From NCBI GenBank assembly GCA_964483455.1, contig CAZACK010000007.1, forward strand, positions 1 through 64,000: DNA of 64,000 nucleotides. Reading direction: 5' to 3'. The position numbers and the translations under genes are program-made. This DNA is from CAYZJD01 sp964483455 (GTDB lineage Bacteria > Acidobacteriota > Terriglobia > Bryobacterales > Bryobacteraceae). Positions 55,614-64,000 of the stretch are shown here, piece after piece (position 1 is the first letter of the stretch; each line of letters opens with the position of its first letter). The notes under the pieces were generated by a model. The model did not search any database and had not been told where the DNA came from. It saw only the letters and a list, made by a program, of their open reading frames with translations.

Positions 55614-58600
55614 ATGAACCGAGCGATGGTCCACGGGAATCGAGCTGCGCGGTGGGCATTGGCGCTGCTTGCCGCATCGGCAGCTTGCGCGCAGCCGGGC
55701 GCGACGGCGGTCGCGGTCTACTACGACGGCCCCTCGACACCCCTCGCGGAAGGGTTTCTCGACGCTTATCAAATCCAGAATCTACTGGGACATTTCGGCC
55801 TGACCGCGGACATCGTAGCGGTGGACCGGTACGGGCCGGGACAACTCGACGGGTATCGCGCTGCGTTCTTTGCCGGCACGGCGAGCGGCACGCAATTGCC
55901 GCAGGCGTTTCTGGCGGACATCGCCTCCTACGACCGCCCGTTTTGCTGGATCGGACGGCACGTCGGCAAGCTGCTCGAGCCGCGCGGAGCACAACGGAGG
56001 TTTGGGTTCCGATACCTGGACTACCGGGACGACCTGGAGTTCCGCCAGGTTGTCTATAAGGGCGTCACGCTCCCCAAGGAGGACCCGGATCTGAACCTCG
56101 TGGAAGTCACCGACCCAGGCGCGGTCCAGGTTGTCGCCACGGCGGTGAACGACGAGCGCGAGCGCCGCCCGTACGCGCTGCGCCGCGGGCGCTTCTGGTA
56201 CATCGCCGACACGCCGTTCTCCTACGCCGAGGAGGGAGGCCGCTACCTCGTTTTCTGCGACCTGCTCCACGACATCCTGGAGATCCCGCATCCGCCTCAG
56301 TCATTGGCGCTGGCGCGGATCGAAGACGTCAGCGCCGAGATCGATCCGGCGGACCTGCGCGAGCTGGCCGGCGTGCTGGCCTCGCGCTCCACGCCGTTTC
56401 AGATCGCCGTCATTCCGGTCTTTCGAAATCCCGCGAAAGGCTACGAGATCCGGCTGACCGACCGGCCGGACCTGGTCGAAGCCATCCGCTACATGATCGC
56501 CCGCGGCGGGACGGCGGTGATGCACGGCGCCACGCACCAGCACGACGGCGCGAGCGGCGACGACTATGAGTTCTGGGACGAGATCAAGAACCGGCCCGTC
56601 CCCGGCGATTCCGAGGAGGCGGTGTCGCGGAAGGTCGAACTCGGCCTCGCGGAGATGTTCGCCGGAGGCATCCATCCGCTGGCGTTCGAAACGCCGCACT
56701 ACGCGGCTTCGGAAGCCGGATATCGCGCGCTCAAGGCAGTGTTCACGCTGTTCAACGAACGAACGATGGCGACCGCCGACATCGGCTCGATCCAGTACTT
56801 CCCCTACCCGGTGACCGACCGCTTCGGGAGGTTCATCGTGCCGGAAAACCTCGGCTACCTGGACGCCGGCGCGCCGGACCCGAAGGTTCTCATTCAGCGG
56901 GCCCGGAACCTGCGTGTCGTGCGCGACGGAGTGGCTTCGTTCTACTTTCACGCGTTTCTGGATCCGGCCCTGTTGCGGGAGGTTGTCGATGGCGTCACCG
57001 GGCTCGGCTACAAGTTCGTATCGCTCCGGCAGTACGGCGGCGAGGTGAACTTCCGCGGCAGGATGGCCGTTCGCGCAACACGCGGCGTGATCCGGCTGAC
57101 GCCGAACCAGGAGTACTGGCGGTCGCGGAGTTACGACCAGTGGGGTGGGATCGTGCGCGAGCAGTCCTCGCGCACCACGCAAAGCGGCGGCGTGGAACTT
57201 TCCGTCGAGATCCCCCCGGAAGGCTGGGCGGCGGCGGAGTGCACGCCGGCAGCCCCGGGACCGGCGCCAACGCCAGGGCTCGCCGCCAAACTCCGCGATT
57301 GGTGGCGGAAGCTGCGCCCGAGCCGGCGGCCACTGGAGGCCGGCACGGAATTCGCCGGCTCGGCTGAAGCCTGGGTCCTGTGGGACGATCGAGCCACCGG
57401 GGCCGCCTCGAACAACCAGCGCAGCTATCAGCATGTGCTCGAAATCTTCGGCTATCGGGTCACCCGTTCGGCGTCGTTCGTCCTTCCGCCCGCCCGTCAG
57501 AACGCCGTCCTCGTGGTGCCGGAGGCGGCTGGCCGGCGGCTAGAGGAACAGCAGGCGGAGCGGCTTCTGCGGTATCTCGAAGCCGGGGGGCGAGTCGTCG
57601 CCGACGGGCGGCAGGAGTGGTTGTCGAAGCTCGGCTTCGAGTGGCTCGGCCGGCGGATCCCCGTCACGAGGGTCGTTGACGTGCTCTACCCGGAGATGGC
57701 CTTGCGCTGGCAGCCGGAGGAGCTTGTCGAGCGATTTCGGCCGCCCGCCGACGCCGAGCAGTTGATGGTCGACCCGGCCAGCAGGCAGGAACTGGCGCTG
57801 GCAGGCAGCCACGGATTGGGCCGGTTCATCCACCTGGCCGCGCCGCTCGACTCACACACCGCTCGCGGGACCAGCCACTATCCCTATTTCGCGGAGTATC
57901 TGGGGCAGGGGTTCCGGCAGCCGGTGCGCATCACCAGCCCGCGCATCGAGGTCTATTTCGACCCCGCCTTCCGCGACGAAGTGAACCTGAGCCGGCTCGC
58001 CGGCTACTGGAGACGCAGCGGGATTCGGCTCGTGTATGCCGCCGCGTGGCAGTTCTATCCCCGGCATGCGTTCGACTACGCGAACTTTGTCCGCATCTGC
58101 CACCGCAACGGCATTTCGGTGTACGCTTGGTTCGCGCTGCCGGCGGTGACCCCGCAATTCTGGGACGAACATCCGGAGTGGCGGGAGCGGACGGCGGCGG
58201 GTGGTGACGGGCGCGTCGGCTGGCGCCCGTCGATGAACCTCCAGAATCCGGCGTGCTTCCGGGCGGCGATGGACCGCGTGAAGCAGATCCTCGAGGCCTG
58301 CGATTGGGACGGCGTCAACCTGACGGAGCTGAACTACGACGCCGACTTCAACGACTTTCTCCGCCCTGACCGCTTCGTCCCGATGAACGGCGACGTGCGG
58401 GCCGAATTCCGCGCGAGGGCCGGCTTCGATCCGGCGCTGCTGTTTGCCCCTGGCTCGCCGTACCACCACAAGAAGAATCCGGAAGCGCTCGAGCAGTTCC
58501 TCGCCTACCGCGAGGATGTCGTCACGGACTGGCACCGGAGAGTCCTGCGCGAACTGGCGCCGCTGGCCAGCCGGCGCGGCTGGGAGGTTGTCGTCACCAT

Positions 58601-59561
58601 GCTCGACAGCCTCCACAGTGAATACGTCCGTCCGGCGCTGGGCGTCAATTCCGGGCGGCTGGCAGGGCTGATGAAGGAATTCGATTTCACGCTTCAGGTG
58701 GAGGATCCCGCCGAACACTGGATGCAATCGCCGGACCGGTACCTGCGGTTTGCGGAGACCTACTTGAAACTCGTGCCGGATCGCCGGCGGCTCATGTTTG
58801 ACGTGAACGTGATGCCGGACCGCGACGTGGCCGGCGCCAGCCTGCCGTCGCCGCTCGCCACCGGCACGGAGCTTGCGGACACGATCCTGGCGGCGTCTTC
58901 GGCCTCGGGCCGGGCGGCGATTTACTCCGAGCACACGGTCGCCGGACAGGACTGGAACCTCATTGGCGCCGCGCTTGCGCGCAGCTCGCGGGTCAGCGCG
59001 AGCGGCGGCCGGTGGACCACAACCGCCGACGTTCCGCTGCGCCTCCGCGTGCCCGAGGACGGTGAGTATTATCTCGGCGGGAGCTTCTGGCCGGCCGTGT
59101 CCGGGGACGGGCTGCTGCTTCCTCCCGGCAAACAGCGCGTCGCGTTCAAGAAGCCGTGGTTTCAGTTTCTCGATCCGAGCGATCTGCCGGCGCGGCTGCT
59201 CCACACCAGCGGCGACCTCCTCGAAGCGAAGGCAAAACCGACCGGCCTGTCGGTGAGCTACCGCAGTCCCGGCCGCGCGGTGGTTCTGCTCAACCAGCGG
59301 CCGCTCGCCGTGCGGGTGGATGACCGCGACGCGGAGTTGCCGGTCGTCGAGAGCGGCGAAGCTTGGGCCTTGCTGGCGCCTCGCGGGGAACACCGGATCG
59401 AGATCGATACGTCCACCCGGGCGGGACTGGTGGTGAGCTTCTGGGCATGGATCTCGGCGTCGGTCATCGCCGGCTTCGGCGCGGTCACCACGGCGGCAAT
59501 GGCGGCGATCTACCTCCATCTGCGGCTGCGGCGTGCGAGTCGCCGGAAGGCGGGGAGTTGA
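55614..59561 (+). CDS. DUF2334 deacetylase-like/TIM-barrel hydrolase envelope protein (PgaB-like architecture)
   Basis: A 1315-residue exported protein with a C-terminal membrane anchor (about 1273-1300). After the signal peptide (about 1-28), residues to about 480 form a DUF2334 domain of the polysaccharide deacetylase superfamily (ARIEDVS, MHGATHQHDG with H304 and H308, ETPHYAAS, PENLGYLD). A beta region and an amidotransferase-like Rossmann part (about 600-750) follow. Residues 780-1110 form a glycoside-hydrolase-like TIM barrel (VYAAAWQFYPRHA, VYAWFALP, VNLTELNYD with E905). The pairing of deacetylase and hydrolase is like PgaB, though the sequences are of other families. It is the first gene of a four-gene operon with an outer-membrane barrel and a GT2 synthase. 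Confidence 0.8.
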   Translation: MNRAMVHGNRAARWALALLAASAACAQPGATAVAVYYDGPSTPLAEGFLDAYQIQNLLGHFGLTADIVAVDRYGPGQLDGYRAAFFAGTASGTQLPQAFLADIASYDRPFCWIGRHVGKLLEPRGAQRRFGFRYLDYRDDLEFRQVVYKGVTLPKEDPDLNLVEVTDPGAVQVVATAVNDERERRPYALRRGRFWYIADTPFSYAEEGGRYLVFCDLLHDILEIPHPPQSLALARIEDVSAEIDPADLRELAGVLASRSTPFQIAVIPVFRNPAKGYEIRLTDRPDLVEAIRYMIARGGTAVMHGATHQHDGASGDDYEFWDEIKNRPVPGDSEEAVSRKVELGLAEMFAGGIHPLAFETPHYAASEAGYRALKAVFTLFNERTMATADIGSIQYFPYPVTDRFGRFIVPENLGYLDAGAPDPKVLIQRARNLRVVRDGVASFYFHAFLDPALLREVVDGVTGLGYKFVSLRQYGGEVNFRGRMAVRATRGVIRLTPNQEYWRSRSYDQWGGIVREQSSRTTQSGGVELSVEIPPEGWAAAECTPAAPGPAPTPGLAAKLRDWWRKLRPSRRPLEAGTEFAGSAEAWVLWDDRATGAASNNQRSYQHVLEIFGYRVTRSASFVLPPARQNAVLVVPEAAGRRLEEQQAERLLRYLEAGGRVVADGRQEWLSKLGFEWLGRRIPVTRVVDVLYPEMALRWQPEELVERFRPPADAEQLMVDPASRQELALAGSHGLGRFIHLAAPLDSHTARGTSHYPYFAEYLGQGFRQPVRITSPRIEVYFDPAFRDEVNLSRLAGYWRRSGIRLVYAAAWQFYPRHAFDYANFVRICHRNGISVYAWFALPAVTPQFWDEHPEWRERTAAGGDGRVGWRPSMNLQNPACFRAAMDRVKQILEACDWDGVNLTELNYDADFNDFLRPDRFVPMNGDVRAEFRARAGFDPALLFAPGSPYHHKKNPEALEQFLAYREDVVTDWHRRVLRELAPLASRRGWEVVVTMLDSLHSEYVRPALGVNSGRLAGLMKEFDFTLQVEDPAEHWMQSPDRYLRFAETYLKLVPDRRRLMFDVNVMPDRDVAGASLPSPLATGTELADTILAASSASGRAAIYSEHTVAGQDWNLIGAALARSSRVSASGGRWTTTADVPLRLRVPEDGEYYLGGSFWPAVSGDGLLLPPGKQRVAFKKPWFQFLDPSDLPARLLHTSGDLLEAKAKPTGLSVSYRSPGRAVVLLNQRPLAVRVDDRDAELPVVESGEAWALLAPRGEHRIEIDTSTRAGLVVSFWAWISASVIAGFGAVTTAAMAAIYLHLRLRRASRRKAGS

Positions 59562-60418
59562 GAGGTCGGCCGCAAGTCGAGGGGTTGGTTTGTCAGGCCG
59601 CGACCGCTAACCGCCGCCGTGTCCGGCAGATCCGCCGTCTGGCGGTATGCGCCGCCGTCTCTCTCCCGCTGCTTGCGCAGCCCGCCGGAGAGCGCCGCAA
59701 AATCAGCTCGCCGATCGCCTTCTATGACGACGCCGACTTGACGAATCCCGGAATGCTCGGCGTGAGCCTGTATTTCTCGAGGGGAAAGGTGCCAGCCGGC
59801 GGGGACACGTCGTTCCCCTCGGCCTATCTTTCGCTCGGGCTGCACGAGCGAGTGACCGTCTCCGCCAGCGCCTCCTACGTGCGGTCCACCTTCGAGCGGA
59901 CCCAAGTCAACGGCCTGGGCGACGCCTATGTCGGAGCCAAGTTCCTGCTCATGCCGGAAGGGAAACGAAGGCCGGCGCTGGCCCTGAAGCCGATGATCGA
60001 AGTGCTCGGCGAGCCGAGCATCGCCGACAACCTGCTGGCGCCCGACCGGCTGAACTACGTGCTGCCGCTCGTGTTCCAGAAGTCGTTCGACTACTTCCGG
60101 CTGTATTCCATGGCGGGCTATGCCACCCGCGGAATCATCTTCGATTCGTTCGTGTTCGAATGGAACGGATGGAGCCGCGTGATTCCGTTGGTGATCGTCT
60201 CCGGATCGAGGCTGACTCGCGAGCAGGCGTTGATCAGCGAGTTCGGCCTGAACCGCTCGCGCGCCGACGTGACCGGCGGCGTAGCGGTGACCGTCCGGCC
60301 TGGGCTGGCCGTGTTCGTCAACGCCGGCCGCAGCATCGGCCGCATCGACCTGAACAGTTCGCGCTACCAGGTCACGTTCGGCGCGAGTTTCAACGTCCGG
60401 TTGTGGGGTGAGAAATGA
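59558..60418 (+). CDS. outer-membrane beta-barrel protein
   Basis: A 286-residue protein with an N-terminal signal (about 25-42, LAVCAAVSLPLLAQ) followed by alternating amphipathic strands (GMLGVSLYFSRG, RVTVSASASYV, ADVTGGVAVTVRPGLAVFV) and a C-terminal aromatic-containing strand ending FNVRLW. It looks like an outer-membrane barrel of 10-14 strands. TTG at 59558 is chosen because it overlaps the preceding stop as TTGA and has GGAAGG seven bases upstream. The next gene overlaps its stop as ATGA. In this operon it may be the export pore, as PgaA is for PNAG, but it lacks the TPR domain of PgaA. Confidence 0.72.
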   Translation: MRGRPQVEGLVCQAATANRRRVRQIRRLAVCAAVSLPLLAQPAGERRKISSPIAFYDDADLTNPGMLGVSLYFSRGKVPAGGDTSFPSAYLSLGLHERVTVSASASYVRSTFERTQVNGLGDAYVGAKFLLMPEGKRRPALALKPMIEVLGEPSIADNLLAPDRLNYVLPLVFQKSFDYFRLYSMAGYATRGIIFDSFVFEWNGWSRVIPLVIVSGSRLTREQALISEFGLNRSRADVTGGVAVTVRPGLAVFVNAGRSIGRIDLNSSRYQVTFGASFNVRLWGEK

Positions 60419-62451
60419 ATCGGGTTCCGCCGCTGCTCTTTTTCGCTACAGCGGTTCTTGGGCAGAACGCCGGATATGTGGTTGATAACGCCGGCGGGCA
60501 GGTGCAGGTGATCGACCTGGCCAACCGGCGGGTCACGGCGTCGATCCCCACCGGCGCCAACGCGGCGGAGTTGCTGATCCTGCCGGACAACCAGACGGCG
60601 CTGGTCTCGAACGCAGGCTCCGGAGACGTGGCCATCCTCGACCTCCGGACAAACACGGTGGCGGCAACCATTCCCACCGGGCAATCGCCCGGCGGATTAT
60701 CGGCGACGCCCGACGGCCGGTTTGTCTACGTGGCGGATGACGCCGCCAACGAAGTAGCCGTCATCGATGTCCGGGCGCGCAAGGTCGCCGCCCGGATTCC
60801 CGTCGGGACCACGCCGATCCAGGTGAACATCGAACCGAACGGTCGGTACGCGTACGTGGTGAACCAGGAGGACACGCCGTCAGGCACCATCAGCGTGATC
60901 GACGTGAACCGGAACGCGGTGGCTAAGACGCTCGAGGTTGGGATGCGCCCGAACCAGTTCGCCATTCTGCCCGGGCTGCGCACGGCGTACGTCGTCAACA
61001 CCGGCTCCGACAACCTCACCCTGGTGGACATGAACACCAACCAGGCGGCGGGCACAATCGGCGCCGGCAGGGGCCCCGTGGGCGTGGCGTTTTCCTCCGA
61101 CAGCCGCTGGCTCTACGTCGTGAATCGGGATTCGAACAGCGTGTCGGTGATCGACACGCAATCGAACAGCGTGGTGACGGAAATCCCGGTCGGCGCGCAG
61201 CCGTCGGCGATGGTGGTTACGTTCGATTCGAGATTCGGGTTCGTCAGCAACACCGGCGGCGGCACGGTGACCCTGCTCGACCTGGCGCGGAACACGGCCG
61301 AGCTGGACATCCCGGTGGGCAGCGGCCCGTTCAGCCTGATGCTCGACCCGGACGAGAATTTCCTGTACGTGGCGAATCTGAATTCGAGTTCCCTCAGCGT
61401 CGTCGATGTCAATGCCGACAGGGTCGCGGCGACGATCCCCGTCTCGGGGGTGCCGGTGCAGTTCACGATGCTGAACGCGCCGACGCTGCTCGAAGTGGCG
61501 CCCAACCCCGCCCTTGGCGGGACCCGGGTTGTTCTCAACGGAGAAGGTTTTCTGCCGGCTTCGGTGGTACGGTTCGTGACCACAAGCCCGCCGCGAACGA
61601 TACTTGCGCAGTCCACTTTCCTCGACAGCCAAGGACTGGAGGCGGCGGTCCCTGTGTTCCAGGGTTCGAACGTCGTCGTTTCGGTGGCGAACCCCGATGC
61701 GAATTCTTCCGAGCAGGTCACGCTGCGAAGCGGGACGGCGACACCGGCGATCTTCCCTGGCGGAGTCGTGGAAGGCGCGGGCTTCGCGCGGGCGCCGTCG
61801 CCGGTCAGCGGAAACGCCATCGTGTCCGTCTTCGGCCAGTTTCCCGGCGCCGTCGATCAGGATGCTCCGGCGTACCTGTTCCCGCTGCCGGTGGAACTGG
61901 GCAATGCACGCGCCCGGTTCAATGGAGTGGACGCGCCGCTGTTTGCCGTGCGAGGAGGTCAGATCAACGCGGCCGCTCCCGCGCGGCTGTTCGCGCTGGA
62001 TAGCGTCCGCGTCACGGTGACGGTCGCCAACCAGACGAGCCCTGCCGAAACGGTAGCCGTGGCGCCCGCCTCGCCTGGGATCTTCTTCAACTTCGTGGAC
62101 GGCGCCGGAGCCTTTCTCCACTCCGACTACACGCCGGTGACCGCCGCGAATCCCGCCCGGCGGGGGGAGCCGCTGCTTGCGTACGCCGGCGGCCTGGGCG
62201 ACACCACGCCCACGCCGGTCGAGGGTGACAAGCCGCCGGAAGACATCCTCGCCTGGACCGCGGCCGTGCCGGCGGTGATCGTTGGCGGCGTCAACGCGGA
62301 AGTCCTTTTTCACGGACTGGCGCCGTGCTGCACCGGTCTCTACCAGGTCAACTTCGTCGTTCCGGATACCGCGCCAACCGGCGGCGAAGTTCCGGTGACA
62401 GTCGCCGTCGGCGGGCGAATCAGCAACAGCGTGAAACTGGCGGTCCAGTAA
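60415..62451 (+). CDS. exported YVTN beta-propeller protein with IPT and Solibacter-type C-terminal domain
   Basis: A 678-residue exported protein. Residues 18-355 are YVTN-type beta-propeller repeats, seen as about seven or eight units (YVVDNAGGQVQVIDLANRRV, YVVNRDSNSVSVIDTQSNSV). An IPT/TIG-like domain (about 362-450, PNPALGGTRVVLNGEGFLPAS) follows, then a C-terminal domain of the TIGR03437 type (ARFNGVDAPLFAV, QINAAAP, GLYQVNFVVP), common in Solibacter. It is probably periplasmic or surface bound, and could bind the polymer or hold the export complex together. Start and stop overlap or nearly touch the neighbours (ATGA upstream, 3 bases downstream). Confidence 0.82.
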   Translation: MNRVPPLLFFATAVLGQNAGYVVDNAGGQVQVIDLANRRVTASIPTGANAAELLILPDNQTALVSNAGSGDVAILDLRTNTVAATIPTGQSPGGLSATPDGRFVYVADDAANEVAVIDVRARKVAARIPVGTTPIQVNIEPNGRYAYVVNQEDTPSGTISVIDVNRNAVAKTLEVGMRPNQFAILPGLRTAYVVNTGSDNLTLVDMNTNQAAGTIGAGRGPVGVAFSSDSRWLYVVNRDSNSVSVIDTQSNSVVTEIPVGAQPSAMVVTFDSRFGFVSNTGGGTVTLLDLARNTAELDIPVGSGPFSLMLDPDENFLYVANLNSSSLSVVDVNADRVAATIPVSGVPVQFTMLNAPTLLEVAPNPALGGTRVVLNGEGFLPASVVRFVTTSPPRTILAQSTFLDSQGLEAAVPVFQGSNVVVSVANPDANSSEQVTLRSGTATPAIFPGGVVEGAGFARAPSPVSGNAIVSVFGQFPGAVDQDAPAYLFPLPVELGNARARFNGVDAPLFAVRGGQINAAAPARLFALDSVRVTVTVANQTSPAETVAVAPASPGIFFNFVDGAGAFLHSDYTPVTAANPARRGEPLLAYAGGLGDTTPTPVEGDKPPEDILAWTAAVPAVIVGGVNAEVLFHGLAPCCTGLYQVNFVVPDTAPTGGEVPVTVAVGGRISNSVKLAVQ

Positions 62452-62454
62452 ACA

Positions 62455-63717
62455 TTGGCCTCGCACATCCTCATCAACGCGCTGTTCGTGGTGGCGGTGA
62501 CGCTGATCTGGTTCATGCTCGCCTGGCAGACGCTGCTGTTCTTTCTCGGACACCGCTACTTCCGCCAAACGCGCCGCTCCGGCCCGAGACCGGACCCGCC
62601 CGATGAGGAGCTGCCGCCGGTCTCCATTCTCGTCCCGTGCCGAAACGAAGAACTGGTGATCGCCGGGACGATCCGCTCGCTTCTTGCGCTGGACTATCCC
62701 GCGGGGAAACTGGAAATCCTGATCGTCAACGACGGGAGCACGGACCGCACGGGCGAGGTCGCGCGCGCGGAGGATCCGGGAGGGCGGGTGCAAGTGATCG
62801 ATGTGCCGGCGGAGCGTGCGGCTCGAGGGAAGGCGGCGGCCTTGAACCACGGCCTGCGCTACGCCCGGCGTTGCTTGCTGGCCGTATACGACGCGGACAA
62901 CCGGCCCGAGGCGGGCTCGCTGCGGCGCCTGGTCGAGGAAATGCGCGCCGATCCGCGGCTGGCCGCCGCCGCCGGCATGTATCGCGCGTTGAACCGCCGC
63001 CGGAACCTGCTGACGCGCTTCCTGAACATCGAAGGCATCGGATTTCAATGGATCGTGCAGGCGGGCCGCTGGATGCTGATGCGGTTCACGACCCTGCCCG
63101 GGACGAACTACGTCATCCGGCGCGACGTGGTCGCCGCGCTCGGCGGCTGGGACGAGCAGGCGCTCACCGAAGACGCCGAGCTGACGCTGCGCGTCTACCA
63201 GGCGGGCTGGCGGGTGAAGTTCGTGCCGGGCGCGGTGAGCTGGGAGCAGGAGCCGGAGACGCTGCGGGTGTGGTTCCGGCAGCGCAACCGCTGGGTCCGC
63301 GGGTACAACTACCTGCTTCGCAAGTTCGCCGCCGGCCTGTGGCGCCTCCGGCCCAGGCGCCTCGGGCTGGAGCTGCTCTACTCGCTGTCGCTCTACTATG
63401 TGTTCTTCCTGGCGATCGTGATCTCGGATGCGCTGTTCCTCCTCAGCGCCACAGGCCTGGTACGGATCGATCTGCCTGGGCCGTACAGCGTCGTCTGGTT
63501 GTTCGCCTTCGTGACGTTCGTGCTGCAACTGGTCATCGCGCTGGCCTGCGAGCGGGGCGAAGACTCGGCGGGGAACATCCTGCGGACAATGCTGATGTAC
63601 TTCACTTACTGCCAGCTCTGGATTCCGGTGGTGGCGATCGCCTTCTGGGACGATTTCATCGTCCGGCGTCCGATGCGGTGGGCGAAGACGGAGCGGTTCG
63701 AGGCGGGCGGGGGGTAG
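62455..63717 (+). CDS. processive GT2 polysaccharide synthase (PgaC/BcsA-like)
   Basis: A 420-residue membrane glycosyltransferase. One N-terminal span (about 5-30) precedes a GT-A domain with all processive-synthase residues: D93 in VNDGSTDRT, D146 and D148 in YDADN, E239-D240 in TEDAEL, and QRNRW at 276-280. Three C-terminal spans follow (about 305-330, 338-362, 372-395). This is the layout of PgaC, hyaluronan and cellulose synthases, which polymerise a sugar nucleotide and push the chain through the membrane. The start is TTG at 62455, three bases after the previous stop. The sugar polymerised is not known; deacetylase-like partners suggest an N-acetylated one. Confidence 0.88.
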   Translation: MASHILINALFVVAVTLIWFMLAWQTLLFFLGHRYFRQTRRSGPRPDPPDEELPPVSILVPCRNEELVIAGTIRSLLALDYPAGKLEILIVNDGSTDRTGEVARAEDPGGRVQVIDVPAERAARGKAAALNHGLRYARRCLLAVYDADNRPEAGSLRRLVEEMRADPRLAAAAGMYRALNRRRNLLTRFLNIEGIGFQWIVQAGRWMLMRFTTLPGTNYVIRRDVVAALGGWDEQALTEDAELTLRVYQAGWRVKFVPGAVSWEQEPETLRVWFRQRNRWVRGYNYLLRKFAAGLWRLRPRRLGLELLYSLSLYYVFFLAIVISDALFLLSATGLVRIDLPGPYSVVWLFAFVTFVLQLVIALACERGEDSAGNILRTMLMYFTYCQLWIPVVAIAFWDDFIVRRPMRWAKTERFEAGGG

Positions 63718-63858
63718 GAGGCCCACATCTCGGACGACACCCCTGGCGGACCGTCAGCCAACACAAGCGCCTACGTTGATGATGGGTTCAATCTTGGGGC
63801 GAGTGGAATGGCCGATGATCCTCGCTTACCCAACCCTGTCTGAATCCCCGGCCCGGCT

Positions 63859-64000
63859 TCAGTGACGCCTTTGTTCCCGCACCAGCAGGAACACCAGCGC
63901 CGTGGCCACCAGCGGCACAACGCTGGCGCCGATCAGCACCGGCTCGAAGGAGTAGCGGTCGGACACCCAGCCGATCAGGTAGGTGGAGATGATGGTCCCA
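63859..64000 (-). CDS. MFS transporter, C-terminal part (cut by window edge)
   Basis: The last 46 codons of a leftward gene that runs off the window. The frame reads IISTYLIGWVSDRYSFEPVL then IGASVVPLVATALVFLLVRE and ends QRRH. It is the last two spans of a major facilitator superfamily protein, with the cytoplasmic loop motif GWVSDR between spans. It resembles sugar-acid/anion-type MFS transporters, but too little is present to assign a substrate. The 141 bases between it and the GT2 gene show no feature. Confidence 0.65.
   Translation of the reverse strand, partial: GTIISTYLIGWVSDRYSFEPVLIGASVVPLVATALVFLLVREQRRH

Overview
The window is a GC-rich bacterial chromosome segment with about 47 intact protein genes packed on both strands and no rRNA, tRNA, CRISPR array or phage. 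It most likely comes from the Acidobacteriota, close to Solibacter/Bryobacter (Bryobacterales). The reasons are a C-terminal domain of the Solibacter type (TIGR03437-like) in the propeller protein at 60415-62451, decayed acidobacterial TonB-receptor sequence at 37.7-38.0 kb, several exported Gfo/Idh/MocA oxidoreductases, a 3-keto-disaccharide-hydrolase-like (DUF1080) protein, and many twin-arginine signal peptides. This is inference from protein families, not a database match.

Layout. 0-4 kb: an MntA/HepT nucleotidyltransferase-HEPN toxin-antitoxin pair, then a Ser/Thr kinase with PEGA domains overlapping a Tat-exported sulfite-oxidase-like protein with a c-type haem tail. 4-9.5 kb: a fused E1 2-oxoacid dehydrogenase, a LarA-like racemase, a tandem pair of 28-29 residue membrane microproteins, and a D-aminoacylase-like amidohydrolase. 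9.5-13.5 kb: a leftward operon of exported aminotransferase, atypical aldo/keto-reductase-like protein, triple-RidA protein and DinB protein. 13.6-24.5 kb: GH32-like hydrolase, methyltransferase, TIM-barrel isomerase, a DinB/unknown/SDR/GT39 operon, a threonine-dehydratase-like enzyme, a DUF885 peptidase-like protein and an orphan HicB-like protein. 24.6-27.5 kb: one large protein fusing a metzincin-like protease to an EEP nuclease-like domain. 27.6-37.2 kb: two Gfo/Idh/MocA oxidoreductases, a HEAT protein, and an operon of TolB-amidohydrolase, PLP decarboxylase and CurA-type reductase. 38.8-44.6 kb: a trpEG-hpnE-small protein operon and RNase J. 45-47.9 kb: DUF1080 protein, GH4 glycosidase, dodecin. 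49.6-55.5 kb: isomerase plus oxidoreductase, GDPD, and three genes of envelope or unknown role.

Two stretches (37.7-38.0 and 48.15-49.53 kb) are gene graveyards. They hold pieces of a TonB receptor, a PAS sensor, MotA, MotB, a HerA-like ATPase and a cupin, several of them joined across large internal deletions. A DUF488 fragment lies at 16.1 kb. Dispersed repeats (a GGTGACAGGC element, 20-bp palindromes, A-rich tracts and a long inverted repeat) sit between genes.

The most system-like locus is 55614-63717. Four tightly coupled genes encode a DUF2334 deacetylase plus TIM-barrel hydrolase protein, an outer-membrane barrel, a YVTN beta-propeller protein and a processive GT2 synthase. The parts list resembles PgaB/PgaA/PgaC and suggests an undescribed exopolysaccharide synthesis and export system. 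Many genes carry a -10 hexamer only 6-11 bases before the start codon, which points to widespread leaderless or near-leaderless transcripts.
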